Shown: positions 44,933-56,180 of the stretch, piece by piece
Layout: each line of letters begins with the position of its first letter
Position numbering within the stretch: position 1 is the stretch's first letter
DNA from: Cyrtodaria siliqua
Taxonomy: Eukaryota > Mollusca > Bivalvia > Adapedonta > Hiatellidae
Length of the DNA: 64,000 bases
Direction: 5' to 3'
NCBI GenBank assembly: GCA_037043455.1
Contig: JAWPHD010003282.1
Span: forward strand, 159,424 to 223,423
Notes under the pieces: model-generated
Databases searched by the model: none
What the model saw: only the letters and a program-made list of their open reading frames with translations
What the model was told of the DNA's origin: nothing
Translations under genes and position numbers: made by a program

Positions 44933-46314
44933 TAGGGTAAATTCGGGTAATTTTGGACAGCCGCGTAATTTCGGACTTGGTCGGTAAATTTGTTTATTTC
45001 CCGTATATTTGTCCGCGTAAGTAAACTAACGGTGTTATCTATCCTTTGCTATATTTTTAGAAACAATTACATAACAAAAAATAGCTATGACGTTTCCAGG
45101 AATTCCTGGCAAAAAGAAAAGATGCATTCTTGGGAACAACCGTAACTTCCTTTCACCATTGAAACACACTTTATTCGGCTTAATTCGAACTAAAGAATGT
45201 TAACTTAACAAAGGTATATGATTGAACAAACCAAAATAAAAAAATATATATTTTGGTATAAGTTACCTTCATCTCTCGAATGGTTATGGAAATTGTATGA
45301 TTCTTGTAGATTGTATCGCTAAATTAAGGAAAAAACAGGGTGTCCAAATTTAACGAGACAAGAAAAGTCGGAAAATTGATTTTTTCCTTTTTCTTAATTT
45401 ATTAAAATGGCCTGTTATTAGCTATCATATATATTTATTTAACTGAATTTATCAGGTTGCTGCATATGTAACGTTTGTTAATCAACATGATGCATAAACT
45501 TAGAAAAATATCAGTCTAATAACGAATATCGCAAAAATGATAAAAAAAAACACGCAAAAGCCTTTATAGCCTGTGTCAGTGACTGTTGTGTTGTATCTTT
45601 AATTATAGCTGAAAAAACAAATCAACACACACATGATGTCCCACCTTCGTAGTCTGTTATAATGTGAATCGGCAAATATTTGTTTTTGCCTAAATGATTT
45701 ATTACTGGCATTTCAATGTTTTGACGAGAATGCTTGCAAGTCAGGGACTTTCAGACACTGTTTCTATTCCTACATCCTTAGCAGTATGTCTATTAAAAGA
45801 TACTTGATCATGACAAACTGTACGACTTAATCTTTTCATTAAGTCATTAGTGTTGAAATATCCATCTGTTAGAAATGCCGCGAAATAAACCAATGAACGA
45901 TGGGAAAAGGAGAAGAATGAAGACAACTTAGATAACTTAATTTATTGTTACTTTGCTAAATGATGTTTTTATTAAAACAGAACTTTACATAAATTCCTAT
46001 ATTAAATTATAGAGAGAAAAATACTAAATGAAAGTAAGCAGCGCAAAAAAATATCAAGGTTTTGAAAAAGAGTAGGCCTAATTGACAATTTCAATGAATG
46101 ACTTGACTTAGTGTAGACTTTAATGTTTACGAGTTATTTACTTTGCTAAATGATGTCTTTATTAAATGTCCTATATATTAGAGTACTTATTAAAATATTT
46201 CTTTTTAAAAAACATTTTTCTGTCCGAATCTTTCCGATGCAATTTCAACTGTCCAAGTTATTCCCATGTGCGTCCGAAATTACCCGACATTCGTCCGAAA
46301 TAATCCGGGTGCAA
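44933..46314. mobile_element. Non-autonomous TIR element with GTAATTTCGGAC ends
   Basis: The left end (GGGTAAATTCGGGTAATTTT, GTAATTTCGGAC) and right end (GTCCGAAATTACCCG, GTCCGAAATAATCCGGGTG) are imperfect inverted repeats holding the same word twice each. The ~1.3-kb interior has no recognisable transposase. Ends of this kind occur in Tc1/pogo-type elements, but the assignment is tentative. Confidence 0.6.
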
Positions 46315-48745
46315 TAGTGTCTTGCTATTACGAATAATTGCAATATCTCGGAAACACTATTCCATGTAATGTTTTTATTTCTCGATCGAAAAGTAAGGTA
46401 TTTTTATTTACCACTAAACATTTCTGTTTCACTGTTGTACAATTTATTAGGTGGTAGATGAATTTTGTCTAAAAAGTCTAAAAAACCTTCGGCTGAAGCA
46501 AGAGCCCAAAACAATAGAAAAAGCTGTTAAATTTAACATAGCATCGCTGATGTGGCCAAGATAATTCTTTTTACAAAAGCAAAGAAATAAATAGTTCAAT
46601 AATATTTAACTTCAAAAATTTTATGTTTTATGCAGTTTGTTTTTTATGTGTTTTTTTTTTTACTGTATTCCAAAGTTAAATTGCTAAGCCGAATTTTCCA
46701 TTTTAAATAATCTGTTAATTCATCGTTTGCCATCAGTGTACTAGCCAGTCAATCGAAAAATTGCAGCCAATATTGATTTTTTTTTTGCTAATCAACCACT
46801 TCCAAACTCTTACTTTTTTCAATATTGTTATATTTTGTTTACATTTATAGAAGAACGATGACCTAAAATGCACCCTTTTCACCTTTATCTGTGAAAATAA
46901 ATTACCCCAGAGACACCCACTTGTCGCGAATTGGCGCATAACGCGTGTTCGAAAAATATTTTGCACACCCAGTTCTTGAATTTCTGCCTAATACACTGTT
47001 TGCCATTGAATGTTCAACAAATAATGTAATTAAAAGAAGAACACAAACGTTACTTCTATTTATAGAAATAATGTAAATTTATTCAAATGTAGACATGGTA
47101 GATATGACCATTTCTCAAACATTCCTTTCCAAATGCTTTCAGCAATATTTACATTGAAAGTTCACCTATAAACAGCGATCAATCAGTTAATGACTTTTTT
47201 CTCCAAGTGCCTTCTGTTTATCACAGAAATTATTTTTTAGAAAAAGTCCTCCACTAGGTGAAGATATGAGAAAATATGTAAAAACTCTGCATTTGCAAAC
47301 TTGTGCCATAGAAGAATTTATCAAATTAATGCAATCAAATCTTCTGGGCTTGTTCACTCAAGATCATTATGTATCAATTATGTTATTTATTACATTATTG
47401 TGATTTATAGATTAAACTTAACTTTATTCATCAATGGTATTTAAGATTTCAAATTTCATAATTTTATTGTCTAAAACAGCTTTTAAATATGAGGATCATA
47501 TCACAATGACAGATTTAAATTGCACCTAAGTGTTGTCCTCGCTAGCTGTGTTAGTAGCTACAGTATTTCCCTATAAATAATAATAGCAATAATAACAATA
47601 CATCAAACTATCGATGTATTGCAATAGTGATCTTCCCAATAGCAATGCATCGATAGCAGTTTGAACTATCGATTACTATCGCCAACAGTATGCTGAACTA
47701 TCGATAGTTTCAATAGTCGGTATATATTTCATTTAATAATCTGATTAATAACTTTATTTGTGTATTTTTACGTCTTCTAAATTGTGTTTTCCTCTCCTAA
47801 AAATAGCGATGTCGAAAAATTATATTTATGACCTAGAGCGGTAATAGTATTGATTTTAATACATGGGGATTCAAAGTTGTAAACTAATATCGACTACTAA
47901 AAGACGGAATAATTGATTGTTAAACATGCACAATTTAGGAATCTAAAACTAATGCTTGTACATTATTTATCGTAATGCAGGAATATTGAATTAACACAAA
48001 TATTTTTTTTAAAAAGTTTACTTTGGTGAGTATTTTGTTTGTCTTGGACATTAACTACTTTACTGGACCTCTTTCCTCATATCGCAGGTTATTTTGAATG
48101 CCCCGTCTTTTAAAAGTCACTGATGCGTCACATAGTAACAATAAATATGGCCGCGAACACACCGTTCGAAATTGTCAAAATAAAAAATGCAAAGTCCTCT
48201 TTGTGGATAATAATTTATTTGTGTTTTTATAGTTCATCGTGTTCATTTGGAGATAATATAAAATACTAAAAACAGTTAAATTTCATCTACCCTTTTGTTA
48301 TAGTTGTATCTCATAAGGGAGTTGTAATAATTCAATTTTGCCCAATAGTACTGCAATAGTATTGCAGTAGTATATCTCAGTGCAGTGGTAATAGTATTGC
48401 AATTGTAATTTCTGCAGTAGCAATACTAACACAATAGTCAATTGTCCATTTAATAGCACTGCCCTAACAGAAGCACGCACCCACCCCCCACCTCCACCAT
48501 TCTTTAGAAAACTTACTTAAGGTAAGGTTTATAGAAAATCCAAAAATCCATAAAATCTTCAAAATTCAATACATTCTTGATCTGTTGTAAAATAAAAAGA
48601 AAAGATTTAGATTTAGTGTGAATGACATCTGAGGCTCAGTTTGGCATATGCAATCTAACAAGAACTTCTTTTAATTATTACCGTAATAAAAAAATAAAAA
48701 TAATAATAACAGCACCATCTTTGCATTTTGTATAGCATCTGGGTG
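46315..48745. other. ABHD16A intron 1, unassigned
   Basis: AT-rich. 47,545-48,455 has several inverted words (ACTATCGAT palindromes at 47,616-47,710; GTGTTAGTA against TACTAACAC near 47,551 and 48,427), suggesting a decayed fold-back element. No coding sequence is seen. Confidence 0.45.
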
Positions 48746-48751
48746 CTATTA

Positions 48752-48913
48752 TAAATAGAGGATCTTACATGAGTACTCATTCATTTTGAATTTATTAAAC
48801 GAGTTGGCAAAATGATATACTGCGAGGCTTTTGCCGAGCATTATATCGTTTTTGCTAATGAGTTAAATAAATTCAATAATGAATGAGAACGAATGTTAGA
48901 TTCTATTTATCAC
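48752..48913. mobile_element. Hairpin MITE
   Basis: An almost continuous imperfect palindrome: ATAAATAGAGGATCTTACAT and CATTCATTTTGAATTTATT on the left return inverted to 48,913. About 160 bp, non-coding. Confidence 0.75.
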
Positions 48914-49281
48914 ATAACTGACATATCGACTTTTTTTAATTTTGCCTGTCACTTTAACACACGAAACCAACATAAACCATGGGAATTGGATCATAGTCAT
49001 CAATTTTTTTTGACAGTGCATACTAGGCTTATTTGCATACTTATATAACTAGTGGTATATCGAAAATTAAGAATGGTGTTATTCCACTCCCACGCCGTAA
49101 GTTATGTGATAAGGAGAAATATCGTAAGTTGAGATGGGTATCACATCAAACAATGTTTTTCCTTACTGGAGACAGTACATGAGATACTTATGGCAGTAAA
49201 TGGAATCCTAGGTTAACTAATTTTTACCTTTTAAAAAATGACATGAAACTAATTTAATTATTTATCTTCCTTGGAATTCAG

Positions 49282-49338
49282 GGTCGCAACTATGAGCCAA
49301 ATGTTCTTGAATCTGGTGCAGACAAAGTCATTGGAACA
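49282..49338 (+). CDS. ABHD16A: ABHD16A coding exon 2
   Basis: 57 bp, 19 codons (GRNYEPNVLESGADKVIGT). Acceptor GGAATTCAG, donor ACA/GTAAGT, phase 0 on both sides. It corresponds to the short linker with a Tyr-x-Pro ... Ala-Asp pattern before the first membrane segment of ABHD16A. Confidence 0.85.
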
Positions 49339-49688
49339 GTAAGTACTATAAACATTTCATAAACCATCAGGCAGTACAGCTTTCTCAGGCCTCTTGTGAA
49401 ATTGTTAATTTAAAGACAAAAAGATACTGCTTAGCATTAGCATGTTGGCAGAATAATGCTTATGGTTCAAACAAATAAATGTCTGGGAATCAAGCTTGCA
49501 TATGTTAGTGTATAGCTGTTGTTCCTTTTACATTTATTAGATGTGTATTAGCAGTAAGGGCACTTACATAAATTATTGGGTTTCATCAGAAATCATTTAG
49601 TGATGAATGTAAGAGTTGTCTTTCTTTGGTTGAGTAGGAGTTGTCTCCCTTTATATCTAAATAATTTTCTTACAGTGAGCAGTTTATT

Positions 49689-50398
49689 TTAAAGGGACAC
49701 ACGGCAATCTTGAAGGGTGTATCAATCATCGAAATTAGCATCTCAGTTTATTTATATAGTATCATTTTGGCTTTAAAACTGCTTGCGTATAATTAAATCA
49801 CATTTTGAGTTTCCTTTGTTTCATCTTATTCTACCATAGGTTTAACTATACTCGGTAAAAAAAGTTTTGGACCAGGGTATATAAAGCCATATAAAAATAA
49901 AACAAGTGGACAGAATTTAAGTTTCTTTTTTTAGTAACCAAGGTCTACCCTACCCGGTTAATTTGGTACCAGAAACATTAAATTCCAAAAAAGATTTGAT
50001 TTTAAAAAAATATCGCGAACACACAAAGGGTCTGTAAAAAATGTTGCAAAGTCCATTAAAAGTAACAGCTACGGACACATTTGAGTAACCAATAAAAAGA
50101 TTTTTATTTTTTCGCAAACTTTCATTGTAAACGATAATTATTGTTGATTGTTGATCTATTGTGAATTATCAACTGAGATAATAAGGGTTATGATCGAATG
50201 TCAAGGTTCAGCGATCATTGTACGGGTTCGAACACTACCATGGTCCAAAACTTTTTTTACAGAGTATATATTATTGGTGCACTATAATCAACAGTTAATA
50301 GTATGTAAAAATTGAATAAATGCAAGTTATGTAGCAAAACTAACAGGATGCTGCGAGTTGTTTTTTAAAAAATCAAGATTGCTGCATGTCCCTTTAAG
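49689..50398. mobile_element. TIR element in intron 2, hosting a nested MITE
   Basis: Ends TTAAAGGGACACACGGCAAT and CTTGA on the left; TCAAGATTGC and TGTCCCTTTAA on the right. Non-coding, 710 bp, split by the mariner-like MITE at 49,851-50,264. Confidence 0.8.
49851..50264. mobile_element. Mariner-like MITE nested in the element above (414 bp)
   Basis: Ends CTCGGTAAAAAAAGTTTTGG and CCAAAACTTTTTTTACAGAG, flanked by TA on each side. No open transposase frame. Confidence 0.85.
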
Positions 50399-50456
50399 AT
50401 ATGAGTTTTGTATGTTATAAATAAAAGATGAATTGCTCATTGTTTGTGTAATACAG

Positions 50457-50523
50457 ATCCGGTTCTGCTGGTCACTGTCATACTGGACATCTCCTTTGTT
50501 GCTGGGAATCCTCTACAGAAGGG
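50457..50523 (+). CDS. ABHD16A: ABHD16A coding exon 3 (first membrane segment)
   Basis: 67 bp, acceptor GTGTAATACAG, donor AGGG/GTAAGT. Encodes IRFCWSLSYWTSPLLLGILY then RR plus one base (phase 1). The hydrophobic W-S-x-S-Y-x-x-SP-x-x-x-x-x-LYR pattern is the first transmembrane segment of ABHD16A. Confidence 0.88.
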
Positions 50524-50555
50524 GTAAGTGTACATTTTGACCTGCTACATATATA

Positions 50556-51558
50556 CGAGGGTCATTCAATAAGTTCTGTCACTAACGCGTTTTAACAATT
50601 ATGTGCTCGTTGTGAGATGTTTGGTATCAAATGAAAGAGAGTTTCAATACCATTCCATTGATGGTAATATGAATGCTGTATCTTTTGTGTGACGAAAGTT
50701 ATGGAATATTTAATACACATCACTTATACATACTGAGGCATTTTCGTCCTGAGTTTTTTTCAGGTATGTGTTAATTGTTACTTGTTTAAATGCCTGTTTC
50801 TCTTTAAGTACCGGGTACTTGTCGAAAACCTTCGAAATTTCTCATACATTACCAGTTATATCTGTGCGTTACAAGATTCAGAATTTAAGCATGGTAGATG
50901 AAAAAGCATTGTCTTAGAAATTAACATTTTAAGCTAAGGTGTAAAATTAATTTAATGATAAATGGACATTAAATGGAAGGGCAGTCTTCTGAAATAGCGT
51001 TTTTGGATGATCAATATTTTCACTAAACATTGTACAAAATTCTACAATAATGTGTTGAATATGAAATTTAAACACTGAAGGACTAGGATTTGTAAAAAAA
51101 TATGAAAACATTAATACTATGACAATAATTACGACATTTAAAAGATATTATAACATTTCCGTAAACAAAATGAAGAAAATCAGTGTTATTTCTGCTAAAA
51201 TTATGGGATATGCATTCACTCATATCTGGTTTGCAGCAAGACCTTTCCGAATTCTCGACAACCATTTTCATGGATTATGGGCGAATAACAACAGATGGCG
51301 TACAAGAAAATTTAAAAGCATAGAATTATTCAAATAATTTTTACGTTTTGTGACAAGGACATTTTCAGAGATGCCAGTATCCAAAAGGTGTGGTAGGGGG
51401 AGGTAATTCAGGGGTATAAATAACTTGAAAATTTTCATTTTTGTTGTGGAATTTATGAGAGCGAGTCCAGTAGTGCTGTAAATACACTACTTTATCTCAG
51501 TGTAATATCCAGTTCAAAGGATATATGCCTAGTGACAGAACTTTTTGAAGCATCCTTG
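50556..51558. mobile_element. Mariner-like element in intron 3 (1,003 bp)
   Basis: Left end CGAGGGTCATTCAATAAGTT, right end the imperfect inverse (AACTTTTTGAAGCATCCTTG), each next to TA. Ends of the CGAGGG...AAGTTC type are usual for mariner elements. No intact transposase is seen on either strand. Confidence 0.82.
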
Positions 51559-52435
51559 TATATAATAGACTGTTTTTTCTTTGAATTAAGAACATTCCAT
51601 TTATGTGACAAAGGGGTGTTTTGGACATTGTAAACCCTGATCAGCCTGTGAGTTACTCGCAGTCTGATTCTGGACAAAAAGGCTATTGTAGTTGTGCTTA
51701 GCGGGTTAAGGGTTAATATTATTAGGCAATTCTTAAAAAAATATTTGTTTACTGTTTCCCAACCCAGGATTTCATAAATGGGTATGTAGGTGATTTTTTT
51801 TTGCAAAGGACAGTAAACACCTTAAGAAATTAAAGAAAAATATACCGAAGAAAGCAAGAAAAAAGGTTAAAGAATAGCTAGGAAAAGTTTTGGGTAGGAC
51901 CCTTTTTCATGGGTAGGTAGGGAAACAGCAAACCAGCAATTTTTTATAGTCGGCCGTATTCTACTTCTGAATAAAATGCTTATACCCTAGCGTGAAACAT
52001 TTTATACTGTTGCCCGATTATGAGGCTGAGCAGTCAAATAATAATGTTTCATGCATGGTTGTGATGTCACAGCAAGTGTATAAATAGGTACTGGGTTTTT
52101 TCGTGCTCAACACGTCATGTGCAAATGATTCGATGAACACCGGGATGCGGAAAATATATTATATTCATATTGTTAAAATGTTGATAGATCTATAATGAGT
52201 GAAAAATGTTTTAATGATATGAGTCTTCTTGTTTATGTTGACCATAACTGGTTACCTGAATCAAAACTAGTCAAAAAAAATAAGTAAATGGACCTTATTT
52301 TTACATTGGTCTGTTTCAGTGCTCCCAAAATAATTTTATTTCAGTATAATACACTAGCGGATACAGGGCGCGTCCCCCCTAAAAATTCCGGATCATACAT
52401 GTATGTCCATGTTACTGTAGATAAAATATCAAACA

Positions 52436-52790
52436 ATTTCGATGCACGCCCTCAGTATAAAAAAATTCTCGCTCGCTCGACGCATAATGGCTAATGAGTG
52501 GTTTAATTAACACATTGTTAAATCCTTTTATTTGAAAACGACATTTTTTACCCTATCAATGCACTTCCGCAACCGTTTTATGAGGCTAGAAACGGACCCG
52601 AAAATTGACCAAAATCTTACACCCCCCATCAAATAATTTCGATGCACGCCCTCAGTATAACAAAATTTCTCGCTCGCTCAACGCATAATGGCTAATGAGT
52701 GGTTTAATTAACACATTGTTAAATTCTTTTATTTGAAAACTGACTTTTTTACCCTATCAATGCACTACCGCAACCGTTTACAAATGTAAT
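52436..52790. repeat. ~201-bp direct duplication
   Basis: GATGCACGCCCTCAGTATAA and CGCATAATGGCTAATGAGTG occur at 52,440 and 52,641 with few differences. Confidence 0.85.
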
Positions 52791-52988
52791 ATCTCTACAA
52801 GTGCAATATCTCTACAAGTGCAATACATCTACAAGTGCAATATCTCTACAAGTGCAATATTTCTACAAATGCAATACCTCTACAAGTGCAATATCTCTAC
52901 TACAAGTGCAATATCTCTACAAGTGCAATATCTCTACAAGTGCAATCGCTACAAGTGCAATATCTCTACAAGTGCAATATCTCTATTG
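52785..52988. repeat. 17-bp minisatellite
   Basis: Twelve or so units of CTACAAGTGCAATATCT, with occasional 3- to 9-bp indels. Confidence 0.93.
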
Positions 52989-53504
52989 TAACACGTATAT
53001 ATTAACACATTAACAAACAAGTTTGATTTAAATTCGTTTTTAAATAGCACAACCGCAATATATAAGAATAGATTCTATTTATCACATTACTAAAAAAAAA
53101 AGCCCCATAAGCAACATTTATTATTGTAGTTGCCTGTATATAACATTGTCATAACTAAGATAATGTCTATTTATGTGTGGACGTGCCGTAAAACACCATT
53201 AATTCATTCATTCATTGTAAGTTGATGTCGTATGTCGACTCTGTCTTCCGTACGACACCGAGCAAAGGAACTACCTTGTCGATTTCCATAATCCGGTATT
53301 TTGAAATCAACGATGCAATTCCGATGTTCTCCGAATTGAACGGAAAGGACAGAACCATGATTTGACCTTCATTTGCATATCTATTTCACTAGTGTAATAT
53401 GGTAAATATATCATGGCCTTATTACACTCCAACGCCGCAAGTTTTGTGATAAAGTAATGTACATTGAAAATATAAACAAATAAGATGCAATCTACTCTTA
53501 GCAC

Positions 53505-53975
53505 ATATTGAGAAAATTCACATCTCAGCTCATAGTGGGAACATTCACCTCTCCACACATATTGGGGACATTCATTTCTCAGCACATATTGGGGATATTC
53601 ACCTCTCAGCACATAGTGGGGACATTCACCTCACAGCACATATTGGGGACATTCACCTCTCAATACATATTGGGGACATTCACCTCTCAGCACATAATGG
53701 GGACATTCACCGATCAGCACATATTGGGGACATTCATCTCCCAGCACATACTGGGGATATTCATCACAAGACTCCCAACACATATTGGGGACATTCACCT
53801 CTCAGCACAAGTGGGGGCATTCACTCTCAGCACATTTTAGGGACATTCACCTTTCATCGATTAGTGGAGACATTCACTTTTTAGCACATATTGGGGACAT
53901 TCACCTCTTGGCACATATTGGGTATATTCACCTTTCAGCACATAGTGGGACATCCACGTCTCAGCACATACCATA
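53505..53975. repeat. 27-bp minisatellite just upstream of ABHD16A exon 4
   Basis: About 17 units of GGGGACATTCACCTCTCAG plus CACATATT. Each intact unit includes CATTCACCTCTCAG, a plausible 3'-splice-site-like word. The array ends ~40 bp before the true acceptor of exon 4. Confidence 0.92.
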
Positions 53976-54016
53976 CATGATGTAGTTGTATCATTAATGA
54001 CCATTTTTGTTTACAG

Positions 54017-54103
54017 GTCATTTTACAGCTGAAGGTATAGCAAACCTTGGCAAGTACATGGTGTACTTTACAAGTCTCTACTTCTCAGCCATACTAGCTA
54101 GAG
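54017..54103 (+). CDS. ABHD16A: ABHD16A coding exon 4 (second membrane segment), parent of the 54-bp array
   Basis: 87 bp, acceptor TTGTTTACAG, donor CTAGAG/GTAAGT, phase 1 on both sides. Encodes GHFTAEGIANLGKYMVYFTS, then LYFSAILAR plus a split Gly. It is the second membrane segment, ending in the conserved (A/L)-R-G before the GxGR(Y/W) of exon 5. Its last 54 bases (54,050-54,103) are the first unit of a tandem array that continues into the intron. In the exonic unit the position matching the donor GT reads GC (GGCAAGTA). Confidence 0.88.
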
Positions 54104-55398
54104 GTAAGTACGTGGTGTATTTTACAAGAATCTACTTCACAGCCATACTAGCTAGAGGTAAGTATGTGGTGTATTTTACAAGTATCTACTTCTCAGCCAT
54201 ACTAGCTAGAGGTAAGTACATGGTGTACTTTACAAGTATATACTTCACAGCCATACTAGCTAGAGGTAAGTATATGGTGTACTTTACAAGTATCTACTTC
54301 ACAGCCATACTAGCTAGAGGTAAGTACATGGTATACTTTACAAGTATATACCTCACAGCCATACTAGCTAGAGGTAAGTATATGGTGTACTTTACAAGTA
54401 TCTACTTCACAGCCATACTAGCTAGAGGTAAGTACATGGTGTACTTTACAAGTATCTACTTCACAGCCATACTAGCTAGAGGTAAGTATATGGTGTACTT
54501 TACAAGTATCTACTTCACAGCCATACTAGCTAGAGGTAAGTACATGGTGTACTTTACAAGTATCTACTTCACAGCCATACTAGCTAGAGGTAAGTACATG
54601 GTGTACTTTACAAGTATCTACTTCACAGCCATACTAGCTAGAGGTAAGTACATGGTGTACTTTACAAGTATCTACTTCACAGCCATACTAGCTAGAGGTA
54701 AGTACATGGTGTACTTTACAAGTATCTACTTCACAGCCATACTAGCTAGAGGTAAGTACATGGTGTATTTTACAAGTATCTACTTCACAGCCATACTAGC
54801 TAGAAGTAAGTACATGGTGTACTTTACAAGTATCTACTTCACAGCCATACTAGCTAGAGGTAAGTACATGGTGTATTTTACAAGTATCTACTTCACAGCC
54901 ATACTAGCTAGAGGTAAGTACATGGTGTACTTTACAAGTATCTACTTCACAGCCATACTAGCTAGAGGTAAGTACATGGTATACTTTACAAGTATCTACT
55001 TCACAGCCATACTAGCTAGAGGTAAGTACATAGTGTACTTCACAAGTATATACCTCACAGCCATACTAGCTAGAGGTAAGTATGTGGTGTACTTTACAAG
55101 TATATACTTCTCAGCCATACTAGCTAGAGGTAAGTACATGGTACACTTTACAAGTATCCACTTCACAGCTATACTAGCTAGAGGTAAGTACTGGTGTACT
55201 TTACAAGTATCTACTTCACAGCCATACTAGCTAGAGGTAAGTACGTGGTATACTTTACAAGTATCTACTTCACAGCCATACTAGCTAGAGGTAAGTACAT
55301 GGTGTACTTTACAAGTATATACTTCTCAGCCATACTAGCTAGAGGTAAGTACATAGTGTACTTTACAAGTATATACAAAACAGCCATACTAGCTAGAG
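54104..55398 (+). repeat. 54-bp array of 24 amplified exon-4 ends, each with a 5' splice site
   Basis: Twenty-three units of exactly 54 bp and one of 53 bp (unit 21, 55,184-55,236). Each begins GTAAGTA and ends GCCATACTAGCTAGAG. Together with the site after the last unit there are 25 GAG/GTAAGT-type donors (one is GAA/GTAAGT at about 54,806). The exon frame stays open through the array, each unit adding GKYMVYFTSIYFTAILAR. The first 20 units keep exon phase; donors after unit 21 are shifted by one base. Edge units (1, 2, 18-20, 23, 24) are more diverged than the middle ones. Use of any of the first 21 donors would splice in frame to exon 5. Confidence 0.93.
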
Positions 55399-55889
55399 GT
55401 AAGTTCATGGTGTACAGGCATAATGTCGAGCATAAGCAAGCTGCTAATTAACAAGAATAACTGTTGTATGTACATGTTAATTAGGTTGACATGAATTCAG
55501 AAAGTTTCAGACATTGGCTGATAATATAATTCTGGACAAAATAAAGAAAAAAATGAAGATGTGGAATACATTTTGTTTCCTAATAGTCAGTTTTAACTGT
55601 GAGCTGTTAGAATCACTTTTTGTCCATCGTCGTGTATATGTCTGTCCGGCATTATTTTTTGCTTAAAACAACTTCTCAAAAAACGCTTATATGATTGTGA
55701 CCAAACTTCTCAGGGGTGATCCTTAGAATAATGGATTTCAAATTTGGAACTGTGTGACATCCATGATGGCTGCCATTAACATGGTTAATAAAATCATTGA
55801 AATCTTAAACAATCTCAAGAATCGCTTCATAGAATTTGAAGTTTTTCTAGGTATCAGACTATCATATTTATTCCAATGAAATACTATTA

Positions 55890-56034
55890 CATGCTGGTTA
55901 ATTGATTTCATTGTTTGTTAATTGATGTTTGTTAATTGATTTCATGGTTTGTTAATTGATTTCATTGTTTGTTAATTGATTTCATTGGTTTGTTAATTGA
56001 TTTCATTGTTTGTTAATTGATTTCATTGTTTGTT
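55890..56034. repeat. ~21-bp minisatellite before exon 5
   Basis: Seven units of TTTGTTAATTGATTTCATTG with small indels, ending 60 bp before the exon 5 acceptor. Confidence 0.9.
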
Positions 56035-56094
56035 TCTACTGCCCAATCATACACACAAGATGCCACTTGCAAAATGAATGCATGCTTCTTGCAG

Positions 56095-56180
56095 GTGTGG
56101 GCCGCTACATGAATCCAGATTATGTCACTTTTACCACAGTGCTGGTGAACGCTCAGCGTATTTTTAATGAAGAAAACAGG
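56095..56180 (+). CDS. ABHD16A: ABHD16A coding exon 5
   Basis: 86 bp, acceptor CTTCTTGCAG, donor AGG/GTGAGT. Completes the Gly split from exon 4 and encodes VGRYMNPDYVTFTTVLVNAQ then RIFNEENR, phase 0 at the end. The GxGR-x-x-NP-x-Y...F-x-T-x-L pattern is conserved in ABHD16A. Confidence 0.88.

Noticed and set aside
51083..51337. Mariner transposase in the element at 50,556-51,558
   Set aside because: The short frames on either strand show none of the expected catalytic or HTH motifs.
53307..53985. ORFs with FTSQHILGT and ECPQYVWR repeats
   Set aside because: Shadows of the 27-bp minisatellite upstream of ABHD16A exon 4.
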